Shown here piece after piece: positions 7,586 to 14,163 of a DNA stretch of 64,000 nt. Source of the stretch: Pedobacter sp. L105. Lineage in GTDB: Bacteria > Bacteroidota > Bacteroidia > Sphingobacteriales > Sphingobacteriaceae. The stretch lies in NCBI RefSeq assembly GCF_009765875.1, contig NZ_LMUP01000008.1:648366-712365 (forward strand), given 5' to 3'. Positions within the stretch are counted from its first letter, which is position 1. Each line of letters begins with the position of its first letter. The translations under genes and the position numbers were made by a program. A model generated the notes under the pieces. It saw nothing but the letters and a program-made list of their open reading frames with translations. It ran no database searches and was not told where the DNA came from.

Positions 7586-8356
7586 ATGAAAATTGCTCTT
7601 TTTTCAGATATTCATGCCAATCTCCCTGCTTTAGAAGCATTCTTTAAAGATGTAGAAACAAGGGATATTGATGCCATGTATTGTCTTGGTGATCTTGTTG
7701 GCTATAATATCTGGCCTAATGAAGTCATCAACGAAATCCGTAAACGTGGTATTCCTACTATAGCAGGCAACTACGACTTCGGTATAGGCCAAAGTAGTGA
7801 CGATTGTGGCTGTGCTTACAAAACCGATGAAGAAAAAGAAATGGGTAAAGTTTCCATTGCCTATACAAACGAAGTAGTTAAAGACAAGGAAAGAGCCTAT
7901 TTGAGAACCCTACCTGCTCACATTCGATTGGAATACCAGTTAAATAAGTATAAACTTACCGTCCTTCTGGTACATGGCAGCCCACGACGGGTAAATGAAT
8001 ACCTGTTTGAAGATAGGGAAGAAAAAAGTATGCTGAGGATTATGGAGCAGGCCGATGCTGACATTATGCTTTTCGGCCACACCCACAAACCTTACCACCG
8101 CATACTAGATTCGGGACAAGGTGATGAAAACCACTTTAGACATGCTGTCAACATTGGATCAGTTGGAAAACCAAAAGATGCTGATCCAAGGGGCGGATAC
8201 GTGATACTTACTTTAAATCCAGAAAGTTCATGTAAAGTGAAAGAAAGCATTGTTGTCGAATTTATCCGGTTTGAATATGATGTAGAAAAGGCAGCAGAAG
8301 CGGTTGAAAATAGCCCTTTGCCGAATGCTTACGCTGATATGTTAAGAAACGGATAA
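7586..8356 (+). CDS. Metallophosphoesterase family protein, copy A
   Basis: 256 residues of the calcineurin-like fold. The motifs are in order: D8-x-H10 (FSDIHANLPALEAF), GDLVGY (35-40), GNYD (61-64) and GHTHKPYHR near residue 160, giving the usual dinuclear metal site. Two features differ from copy B: the third block is GNYD instead of GNHD, so the usual catalytic His is Tyr, and an insertion after it (SSDDCGCAYKTDEEKEMG) carries C74 and C76. The substrate is unknown. The location, between ACR3 and copy B in one operon, suggests an arsenic-related phosphatase or phosphodiesterase role, by inference only. Confidence 0.85.
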   Translation: MKIALFSDIHANLPALEAFFKDVETRDIDAMYCLGDLVGYNIWPNEVINEIRKRGIPTIAGNYDFGIGQSSDDCGCAYKTDEEKEMGKVSIAYTNEVVKDKERAYLRTLPAHIRLEYQLNKYKLTVLLVHGSPRRVNEYLFEDREEKSMLRIMEQADADIMLFGHTHKPYHRILDSGQGDENHFRHAVNIGSVGKPKDADPRGGYVILTLNPESSCKVKESIVVEFIRFEYDVEKAAEAVENSPLPNAYADMLRNG

Positions 8357-8358
8357 AC

Positions 8359-9093
8359 ATGAAAATAGCACTTTTTTCAGATATACATGCAAACCTTCCA
8401 GCATTTCAGGCAATGTTACAAGATATGGAAAAGCGAAAGCCTGATGCAATTTATTGTCTGGGAGATTTAGTTGGTTATCACATTTGGCCTAATGAAGTGA
8501 TTGCTGAAATTCGACGACGTGGGATTGCAACACTTGCTGGCAACCATGACCAGAAAGTTGAAAAAATCATCACCATCCCTGATAGTTTAAAAGAGGCGGG
8601 GAAAAATTATGCTTACCATTTGATTGACCAGGAAGGAAGGAACTATTTAAAGACCCTTCCGGCTCACATTAAGTTAGACTATCAACTGGCTGAACATAAA
8701 ATGAATTTGGTCTTTGCTCATGGAAGTACCCGGAGTATAGATGAATATATTTTGGAAGATACTAATGAAGCATATGTATTAGATTTACTTAAAGAAGCCA
8801 ATGCAGATGTTTTATGTATTGGCCATTCACACAAGCCATACCACCGGGTAATTTTAGCTGAAAACGGGGAAGAAAAGAATATAATAAATATAGGTTCAGT
8901 GGGTAAACCAAAAGACGGTAATCCACAAGGCTGTTATGTATTACTTACAATTAATATACCGTCTACACCTGAAAAAAAACAGCTCGAAGTGGAGTTTATC
9001 CGTTTTGATTATGACGTTGAAAAAGCAGCAAGGGCAATAGAGGATAGTTTGCTTCCCGACGAATTTGCAGACCGTTTGAGAAAAGCCTATTAG
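8359..9093 (+). CDS. Metallophosphoesterase family protein, copy B
   Basis: 244 residues, a tandem paralogue of copy A that starts 2 bp after its stop. The first 60 residues are close to identical in pattern (MKIALFSDIHANLPAF, CLGDLVGYHIWPNEVI). It keeps the canonical GNHD block and GHSHKPYHR, and lacks the Cys-containing insertion. It should be the catalytically standard member of the pair. A hairpin terminator follows at 9104-9135, marking the end of the arsenic transcription unit. The substrate is unknown. Confidence 0.87.
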   Translation: MKIALFSDIHANLPAFQAMLQDMEKRKPDAIYCLGDLVGYHIWPNEVIAEIRRRGIATLAGNHDQKVEKIITIPDSLKEAGKNYAYHLIDQEGRNYLKTLPAHIKLDYQLAEHKMNLVFAHGSTRSIDEYILEDTNEAYVLDLLKEANADVLCIGHSHKPYHRVILAENGEEKNIINIGSVGKPKDGNPQGCYVLLTINIPSTPEKKQLEVEFIRFDYDVEKAARAIEDSLLPDEFADRLRKAY

Positions 9094-9103
9094 TCTTGTT
9101 TTA

Positions 9104-9135
9104 ATGGCTACAGAGAATGTTCTTTCTGTAGCCAT
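9104..9135 (+). terminator. Hairpin terminator after the arsenic operon
   Basis: An 11-bp perfect stem ATGGCTACAGA/TCTGTAGCCAT with a 10-nt loop, 11 bp after the copy B stop. The T-run is weak, but location and stem strength support termination. Confidence 0.6.
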
Positions 9136-9156
9136 TATAACAGATTAGAAATTTAG

Positions 9157-9164
9157 TACGTTTG
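9157..9164 (+). promoter_or_regulatory. Bacteroidota-type -7 element for ynfA
   Basis: TACGTTTG matches the -7 consensus TAnnTTTG and lies 56 bp before the YnfA start, just after a terminator. A clear -33 TTTG is not visible at the right distance, so confidence is modest. Confidence 0.4.
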
Positions 9165-9220
9165 TTCATAGAGCGCATGAGAGATATACCTGCCGGAGAT
9201 AACCTGAACGAACCAATATT

Positions 9221-9556
9221 ATGACGATTATTAAATCATTACTTATTTTTATTCTTGCTGGACTGTGTGAAATTGGCGGTGGCTATTTAATTTGGCTATG
9301 GCTAAAAGAAGATAAGCCTATTTGGTACGGCGCACTTGGTGGAATTATACTTTGTGCATACGGAGTAATCGCAACATGGCAGACTGCAAATTTCGGAAGG
9401 GTATATGCTACTTACGGAGGCATTTTTATTGTATTGGCACTGTTATGGGCTTGGAAAGTTGATGGCTTTAAACCAGACAAGTGGGATGTCATAGGGGCAA
9501 CAATTGCACTTGCAGGTGCCTGTATTATCATTTATATGCCACGTTCAAGTATGTAA
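9221..9556 (+). CDS. YnfA family inner-membrane protein
   Basis: 111 residues with four membrane helices, belonging to the YnfA/UPF0060 family, a relative of small multidrug resistance transporters. Characteristic pieces are AGLCEIGGGYLIWLWLKE (with the conserved Glu in helix 1), GRVYATYGGIFIVLALLWAW and KPDKWDVIGATIALAGACIIIY. Family members have been linked to efflux of small cationic compounds. It has its own upstream terminator and -7 element, so it is probably a separate unit from the arsenic operon, though YnfA proteins are often carried in metal-resistance islands. Confidence 0.88.
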   Translation: MTIIKSLLIFILAGLCEIGGGYLIWLWLKEDKPIWYGALGGIILCAYGVIATWQTANFGRVYATYGGIFIVLALLWAWKVDGFKPDKWDVIGATIALAGACIIIYMPRSSM

Positions 9557-9563
9557 GGCATTG

Positions 9564-9941
9564 TTATAAGGTATCAGTAATATATTTCGCTCTTTCAGCA
9601 AGCACGGCTTTTAGCCAATTCCTCATAATATCCCTTCCGGTAGTCATAGAGGTGTCGCAAGATGCCGGGTTAGCATCATAATTATATTGCATGGCCTGAT
9701 CAAAGGTATCCAGAAAATGTTCTTCGAGTTCCCGGTTTACTTCATAATGGGATAATTCCACCTCTAAAAATTGAAGAAAAAACAGGGTGCCCCAGCGGTT
9801 ATTGTTACTTGGGCTACTATAGTATTCAGGCAGGGATACCTGATTGATGAACTGCTGTACAAAGTATTCTGGATTGATCTGGTAGATCGAACACAGGGTC
9901 TCAAAGTCTTCTGACAAGGTAATGTGAATAGTGGTTTCCAT
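9564..9941 (-). CDS. Hypothetical protein with one LCxxY-type repeat
   Basis: 125 residues, no named family. The N-terminal half contains FETLCSIYQINPEYFVQQFINQVSLPEYY, followed by RWGTLFFLQFLEVE. The same pattern (FxxxCxxYxxxxxxxxxxFxxxVSxxDxx then a Phe-rich helix) occurs twice in the next gene upstream, so the two genes share a domain. It is the last gene of a four-gene minus-strand run that begins with a HEPN protein. No signal peptide or membrane segment. A role together with its neighbours in an accessory system is inferred from context. Confidence 0.68.
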   Translation of the reverse strand: METTIHITLSEDFETLCSIYQINPEYFVQQFINQVSLPEYYSSPSNNNRWGTLFFLQFLEVELSHYEVNRELEEHFLDTFDQAMQYNYDANPASCDTSMTTGRDIMRNWLKAVLAERAKYITDTL

Positions 9942-9952
9942 AGGGCATAGGT

Positions 9953-10711
9953 TTAATTGGGGTTCATGGTCTGATAATGTATGCGGTAAAAATCCCGAAG
10001 GGTATCTACCTTTCTTTGAATGTCACGGATAATGTAAACTTCCAGACGAAGTTCTTCTAGCCGGTCATAGAAATCAATCTCCCAATCGGTCAATTCTATC
10101 CTGATATGTGGATTTCTGCCAAGACCATTGGCGATTTTCAAAAAAAAAGTATGGACGAAATTGGAGTATCCTTTTAGTCCAAAACCTACGTCGGCATCCG
10201 CTACAGAGATATAGCCCATGAAATATTCCAGAAATTCTTTTGGATAACAGTCATATACTTCACAAAGCACACAAAAGTCCTTACTTATTTTTAAGGCAGA
10301 ATATTCATCAACATAGATCATATCAGATGGCGTATATCGACGCTCCATTGCATTAAAGATGTTCTCCACAAAACAGCGGGTGTAACTGCGTTTGGTAGTG
10401 GTTTTCCATCCCCTTCGTTTCATATGGGCAAGGATTTCAATTTGTCCCATATTACGCAAAAATAGTTTTCTGCATTTTCTCATTCCTGTACTGAGAATAC
10501 GGGGCTTTTTCTTCCTTCTGTAGCAGAAGATCAGGCAGTGGCAAGCCTCTGAAAATCCCTCGTGATAGGTCTTGTTGATAATGTCATAGACTGTTACATG
10601 ATCAACAAACACCTGCAAGACCTCTGCAACATCTATTTTATATAAACTACAGGCTACTTTAAATTCCATCGGAATAACGATGGGTTCATTTTTCTTCTGT
10701 CTCATTACCAT
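9953..10711 (-). CDS. Hypothetical protein with two LCxxY-type repeats
   Basis: 252 residues (an alternative ATG lies at 10705). It contains two copies of a roughly 50-residue pattern: FKVACSLYKIDVAEVLQVFV with DHVTVYD near residues 17-45, and FCVLCEVYDCYPKEFLEYF with MGYISVAD near 145-175. A single copy is in the following gene. Between them is a basic stretch (CYRRKKKPRILSTGMRKCRK) and a second basic patch (MKRRGWKTTTKRSYTR) that could bind nucleic acid. It is 11 bp upstream of the 125-residue gene and 21 bp downstream of the 96-residue gene. Function is unknown; I can only describe the duplicated motif. Confidence 0.68.
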   Translation of the reverse strand: MVMRQKKNEPIVIPMEFKVACSLYKIDVAEVLQVFVDHVTVYDIINKTYHEGFSEACHCLIFCYRRKKKPRILSTGMRKCRKLFLRNMGQIEILAHMKRRGWKTTTKRSYTRCFVENIFNAMERRYTPSDMIYVDEYSALKISKDFCVLCEVYDCYPKEFLEYFMGYISVADADVGFGLKGYSNFVHTFFLKIANGLGRNPHIRIELTDWEIDFYDRLEELRLEVYIIRDIQRKVDTLRDFYRIHYQTMNPN

Positions 10712-10732
10712 AATTTTAAAATCAACAATGTA

Positions 10733-11023
10733 CTATTTGGTCTGTATCTTGGTATAAAGGTAGCTGGCATCTAAAAACTCCATAAACTGGGTATAAAAGC
10801 ACAGCATATCTTTTATGGTTTCTTCGTTGGCATATTGGGAAGACTGGAATACCCATCCTTTATACAATTCCCAAAAATTCTCCCTTGTTTCGTGGATAGG
10901 GAAATCGTGAAAGAAATAATCCATAGTTTCAAAAGGGTTCTTAATCTCCCTTGCTTGCAGACGGGTAGGCTGATAATTCAGCTTTTTCATTATCTTCTTA
11001 CTTTTCATGTCTTTAGGCTTCAT
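10733..11023 (-). CDS. Small hypothetical protein in HEPN cluster
   Basis: About 96 residues from ATG 11023. The frame opens 5 codons earlier with a GTG. It has a Lys-rich N-terminus (MKPKDMKSKKIMKKLNYQP), then an aromatic, acidic body (NPFETMDYFFHDFPIHETRENFWELYKGWVF and DMLCFYTQFMEFLDASYLY). No family recognised. It overlaps the end of the HEPN gene by 11 bp, which implies co-translation and probably a linked function. Confidence 0.66.
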   Translation of the reverse strand: MKPKDMKSKKIMKKLNYQPTRLQAREIKNPFETMDYFFHDFPIHETRENFWELYKGWVFQSSQYANEETIKDMLCFYTQFMEFLDASYLYTKIQTK

Positions 11024-11915
11024 CAACTTTGAATTCACTTTCTCCTTTTAGCTCTTTGTATAAAAAGGCTTCATGCTCTAGTTCTTCAATCTTGGCACCG
11101 CACATCTCTTTAACAAGGTCGACAAATGCAGATACACGGTTATATAGATGATGGGCATCCTGCGCACTAACCTTAAAACCTTCACCGTAACGTGAGCTAG
11201 AATAACTTTTCATTAATAAGCTAAAGAGTCTTTCATCTTCGGGATTGCCTGATATAAATGTTTGTAGTGGTTTTTCAGAAAATGCGGTGCATAATCGCAA
11301 CATGCGTAATAAGTTATGCACTTCTGTACGGTAGGCAATATGTACCCGGACCACCAAAATACAGCACTGTTCAACAACTTGGTGTAGCATAAAAGTGGAT
11401 ACATTATAATCCTCTTTAGACAGGCATTCCCCTGCACCACGTAAAAATCCTTCGGCAAGGGGCATGCGGTGTTGATAATGTTTTTGTGCTTTTTTCGCAG
11501 ATTGAGAGGGAATGAACTTTTCAATGAAATCAAAATTACCCATACCGTCACGGCTATATAACAATTGTCCGGTAGTATAAACGGTCATGAAAAATCGGTT
11601 ATTGGCTTTAATTGCAGCCAAAATACTTTCCTGACCGTGACAGATGATTCCAATCCTGCCATGCTGATAGTAAGTATTGGAGAATTCCTGCACCTCGTGA
11701 TCAATACGGGTGGCAGTTTCTGTTACCATTAGTAAACTATAGTTACTGTAATGGCTGTTTTGGTGATCTTTAAAACAGCCTGTAGTTTCCGTTAATACTG
11801 TGGTTTTAGCAAAACAGAAAAGCTGTAGTGGTTGAAACTTGTCGACCAGGCTTTGGACAAATGTTTTGAAGTAGCCCGTTTGGTGATCTGTTGCTGAAAG
11901 AATGTGCATATCCAT
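11013..11915 (-). CDS. HEPN domain protein with degenerate nucleotidyltransferase-like N-terminus
   Basis: 300 residues. The C-terminal half (about 140-275) is a HEPN helical bundle: AKKAQKHYQHRMPLAEGFLRGAGECLSKEDYN, FMLHQVVEQCCILVV, then AYRTEVHNLLRMLRLC and RYGEGFKVSAQDAHHLYNRVSAFV. R196 and H200 are spaced closer than the Rx4-6H of RNase-type HEPNs, so it may belong to the nucleotidyltransferase-associated class. Residues 20-130 have the alternating pattern of a nucleotidyltransferase (FQPLQLFCFAK, YSNYSLLMVTE, GRIGIICHG), but the GSxxxG(D/E)xxxD motif is absent. It leads a four-gene cluster and is divergent from an XRE regulator, a layout seen in toxin-antitoxin or defence loci. Confidence 0.78.
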   Translation of the reverse strand: MDMHILSATDHQTGYFKTFVQSLVDKFQPLQLFCFAKTTVLTETTGCFKDHQNSHYSNYSLLMVTETATRIDHEVQEFSNTYYQHGRIGIICHGQESILAAIKANNRFFMTVYTTGQLLYSRDGMGNFDFIEKFIPSQSAKKAQKHYQHRMPLAEGFLRGAGECLSKEDYNVSTFMLHQVVEQCCILVVRVHIAYRTEVHNLLRMLRLCTAFSEKPLQTFISGNPEDERLFSLLMKSYSSSRYGEGFKVSAQDAHHLYNRVSAFVDLVKEMCGAKIEELEHEAFLYKELKGESEFKVDEA

Positions 11916-11984
11916 ATCGGTTGGTTTTTGATTTATTTAAATCAAAAATGCCGGGTAATACTGCTGTGATCTACTAATTGCACT

Positions 11985-12038
11985 GGTGGTTTACTAAAAA
12001 ATCTTGGTAGTTTACTATCGTAAAAATCATTATATTTG
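11985..12038 (+). promoter_or_regulatory. Promoter and likely operator of the XRE regulator
   Basis: Two direct repeats GGT(G/A)GTTTACTA at 11985-11996 and 12006-12017 are 21 bp apart. The second runs into the inverted repeat TTTAC-TATC-GTAAA (12011-12024). A -7 element TATATTTG follows at 12031-12038. The array lies in the divergent intergenic region between the HEPN gene and the XRE regulator, so it may control both. Confidence 0.5.
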
Positions 12039-12043
12039 TTAGT

Positions 12044-12433
12044 ATGGAAACACCTACTAAATCTAGCAAAATGCACTTAGGCCGAAAGATCAGAGGAATA
12101 CGGGAACTTCGGAATATAAAACAAGATTATTTGGCTACTCAACTTGGTGTGAGCCAACAGACGATTTCAAATATTGAGCAGAGCGAAGAAGTAGAAGAAA
12201 CTACCTTAGATAAAATTGCAAAGGTCTTAGGGATTTCAGTTGAAGGGATCAAAAATTTCACGGAAGAGGCTGTAGTCAATTTCTTTAATACATTCAACGA
12301 TACCAGTGCATTTAATAATCATTGCACCTTCAACCCATTAGATAAATTAATGGAAGTTGTTGAGGAAAATAAAAATTTATATGAACGCTTACTTGCAAGT
12401 GAACGTGAAAAAATTGAGTTGCTTAAAAAATAA
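12044..12433 (+). CDS. XRE-family transcriptional regulator
   Basis: 129 residues. A Cro/C1-type HTH occupies about residues 10-72: LGRKIRGIRELRNIKQDYLATQLGVSQQTISNIE with VEETTLDKIAKVLGISVEGI. The C-terminus is a short helical tail (MEVVEENKNLYERLLASEREKIELLKK) likely to mediate oligomerisation. With a -7 element at 12031-12038 the ATG at 12044 would be nearly leaderless; an internal ATG at 12071 is an alternative start. It is divergent from the HEPN cluster and next to the integrase, so it may repress the island's cargo. This kind of XRE protein is common in Bacteroidota islands. Confidence 0.88.
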   Translation: METPTKSSKMHLGRKIRGIRELRNIKQDYLATQLGVSQQTISNIEQSEEVEETTLDKIAKVLGISVEGIKNFTEEAVVNFFNTFNDTSAFNNHCTFNPLDKLMEVVEENKNLYERLLASEREKIELLKK

Positions 12434-12442
12434 TAAGCAAAA

Positions 12443-12472
12443 AAGCGGTATGATCAGGTGACCATGCCGCTT
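12443..12472. terminator. Bidirectional hairpin between XRE gene and integrase
   Basis: Stem AAGCGGTATG/CATGCCGCTT with one T·G wobble, loop of 10 nt, preceded by an A-run and lying between the convergent XRE and integrase genes. It can serve both, although the T-run is better for the minus strand. Confidence 0.6.
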
Positions 12473-12536
12473 ATCTAAATTAACGCTCTCCATATAAAGA
12501 CGTTTGATATAGGGAAATATTGTTTGGCCTATAAAA

Positions 12537-13754
12537 TTAAGCTGCCACAGGTTTCTTTTTTAGTACCTCCATATCTTCACCTACTTTGTTATCCATGATC
12601 TTGGCATAAATCTGTGTTGTCTTAATACTTGTATGGCCGAGCATCTTACTTACACTTTCTATCGGAATCCCATTCGCCATTGTTACGGTGGTGGCAAAAG
12701 CAACTCTGGCAACTTTAAATGTCAAATGTTTTTCTACTCCGCTTAAATCTGCAACCTCTTTCAGATAGGCATTCATTTTTTGATTACTATTCATTGGTAG
12801 TACCAGTCCGCTATCAATACATAATGGATGATCCGCATAACGTTCCATAATTTCCAATGCAACTGGCAACATCGGCACATTGCAGGGAATACCCGTTTTA
12901 TGGCGTTTTTTAATAATCCATAGTGAACCGTCCACACCTCTGATGATTTCTGACTTTTTCAATTCCACCAAATCAATAAAGCTCATTCCTGTATAGCAAC
13001 AAAAGATAAAAGCATCACGAACTATTCTTAGCCGCTCTATGGCAAATTCTTTCTTATAGATGCCTTGTATATCGGATGGGGTTAAAATGACCTGTTGAAC
13101 CTTTGTGATCTTATTTTTATGGCCGCTAAATGGGTCATAGGTCATCCATCGATTAGCAAAACAAATACGTATCACTTTACCCAAATTTTTAAGGTGCTTG
13201 ACTGCTGCGTTATTTTCACAACCGCATTTACTTCTCAAATAAAAATCAAACTCGGTAATAAAATAGTTGTCTACTTTATCCAAAACCACATCGGTAAGTT
13301 TAAACTTATAAAGGAGAAAGGATTTAGTATGCTTTAAAGTAGTATTGTATTTAGTCAATGTTCCTTGGGTAAACCCTTTTCCTATCAGTGCTTTCACCTT
13401 ATCATTATGATCTTGAATAGCCGTAATCAGGGTATGGGTTTCTTCTTCAACGCCTAAATATTTATTTTTAAGTGACAGGGCGGTGACCTCCCTTCCGGCT
13501 TTAAATAGATCGGTATGCGCCTGATCAACTTTATCCTCAATCGTTTTTAGATGGCAGTTGATGGTTCTGGCATCTTCCTTTTTTCCGTCTAATCGAAGCG
13601 TCTTAGCATTCCAGCGTTCAGGTTCACATTGTTTTCCGGTTGATAGTTCTTTAGGTACTCCATCTACAGTAATACGCATGTAAATCGGCATTGCACCAGC
13701 AACATAGTTTTTTGGCTTCTTCAAATAGAAGAGCAGGCTAAAAGTGTTTTTCAT
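12537..13754 (-). CDS. Tyrosine recombinase, CTnDOT-like integrase
   Basis: 405 residues from ATG 13754 (the frame opens earlier only with TTG). It has an N-terminal arm-binding region, a SAM-like core-binding domain (about 105-205) and a phage-integrase catalytic domain (about 225-390). The catalytic set is unusual. Arg I is replaced by S258 in YTGMSFIDL, as known for IntDOT. K286 is present in RHKTG. Box II reads FKVARV, so the usual His is K347 while R350 remains, and the next His is V351. H374 in LGHTS and the nucleophile Y383 in QIYA are intact. It lies 250 bp from the 3' end of tRNA-Asp and probably mobilises the island, if active. Confidence 0.92.
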   Translation of the reverse strand: MKNTFSLLFYLKKPKNYVAGAMPIYMRITVDGVPKELSTGKQCEPERWNAKTLRLDGKKEDARTINCHLKTIEDKVDQAHTDLFKAGREVTALSLKNKYLGVEEETHTLITAIQDHNDKVKALIGKGFTQGTLTKYNTTLKHTKSFLLYKFKLTDVVLDKVDNYFITEFDFYLRSKCGCENNAAVKHLKNLGKVIRICFANRWMTYDPFSGHKNKITKVQQVILTPSDIQGIYKKEFAIERLRIVRDAFIFCCYTGMSFIDLVELKKSEIIRGVDGSLWIIKKRHKTGIPCNVPMLPVALEIMERYADHPLCIDSGLVLPMNSNQKMNAYLKEVADLSGVEKHLTFKVARVAFATTVTMANGIPIESVSKMLGHTSIKTTQIYAKIMDNKVGEDMEVLKKKPVAA

Positions 13755-13775
13755 CTTTTTCAGATTAGAGTTAAA

Positions 13776-13806
13776 CAAAATTAGCGTTGCAGCTACGGGC
13801 AGTCAA
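13776..13806 (-). promoter_or_regulatory. Integrase promoter
   Basis: On the minus strand TTG (13804-13806), a 20-bp spacer, and TAATTTTG (13776-13783) match the Bacteroidota -33/-7 consensus. The predicted start is just before the integrase ATG at 13754, which supports that start over the upstream TTG. Confidence 0.65.
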
Positions 13807-13854
13807 GATGTTCAGATTATGAACTAGCTGTAATACAATTACTTACATGCTTTT

Positions 13855-13901
13855 CAGTGAGTAGGGCATCCGCCTTGATTGACTCACTGAATTACTCACT
13901 G
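13855..13901. repeat. Inverted repeats near the integrase
   Basis: CAGTGAGTA (13855-13863) and its perfect inverse TACTCACTG (13893-13901), with a third partial copy TCACTG (13884-13889) between. They lie between the integrase promoter and tRNA-Asp and could be integrase arm sites or an attachment-site component. Confidence 0.5.
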
Positions 13902-13943
13902 GTAGTATGAGAAAAATTGAATATTTCCAGAAGTCTGTATATC

Positions 13944-13978
13944 AAAAAAGCCTCTAATCATACGATTAAAGGCTTTTT
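13944..13978. terminator. Terminator after tRNA-Asp
   Basis: An A/T-flanked hairpin AAAAAAGCC...GGCTTTTT with inner pairing TAATC/GATTA, 22 bp beyond the tRNA-Asp 3' end. The T-run on the minus strand fits termination of the tRNA transcript, and the stem also works in the other direction. Confidence 0.8.
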
Positions 13979-14000
13979 GAATGTTTTACTACTTATCTTG

Positions 14001-14074
14001 CGGACCGGACGGGACTCGAACCCGCGACCTCCGCCGTGACAGGGCGGCATTCTAACCAGCTGAACTACCGGTCC
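14001..14074 (-). tRNA. tRNA-Asp (GTC)
   Basis: A 74-nt cloverleaf on the minus strand: acceptor GGACCGG/CCGGTCC, anticodon loop CTGTCAC with anticodon GTC, T-loop TTCGAGT, discriminator G73, no encoded CCA. It has its own promoter upstream (14095-14124). The integrase gene lies beyond its 3' end, which suggests this tRNA marks the right boundary of the island. Confidence 0.97.
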
Positions 14075-14094
14075 GTTTCTCCCTTTCGGGAATG

Positions 14095-14124
14095 CAAATA
14101 TAGGAACTATAATCACATTACAAA
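14095..14124 (-). promoter_or_regulatory. Promoter of tRNA-Asp
   Basis: Minus-strand TTTG (14121-14124), an 18-bp spacer, then TATATTTG (14095-14102), 20 bp before the tRNA 5' end. It matches TTTG/TAnnTTTG. Confidence 0.65.
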
Positions 14125-14163
14125 ATTAATAATTGAAGTATTTTTCAATTAAAACCTAACTCA

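Noticed and set aside
11213..11551. A 112-codon minus-strand frame inside the HEPN gene.
   Set aside because: It is a shifted-frame shadow of the HEPN gene with poor composition and no start signal.
1..13800. A complete integrative conjugative element.
   Set aside because: Only mobilisation genes are visible. No TraG/VirD4 coupling protein or TraA-Q genes occur, so at most a mobilisable element or one end of an ICE can be claimed.
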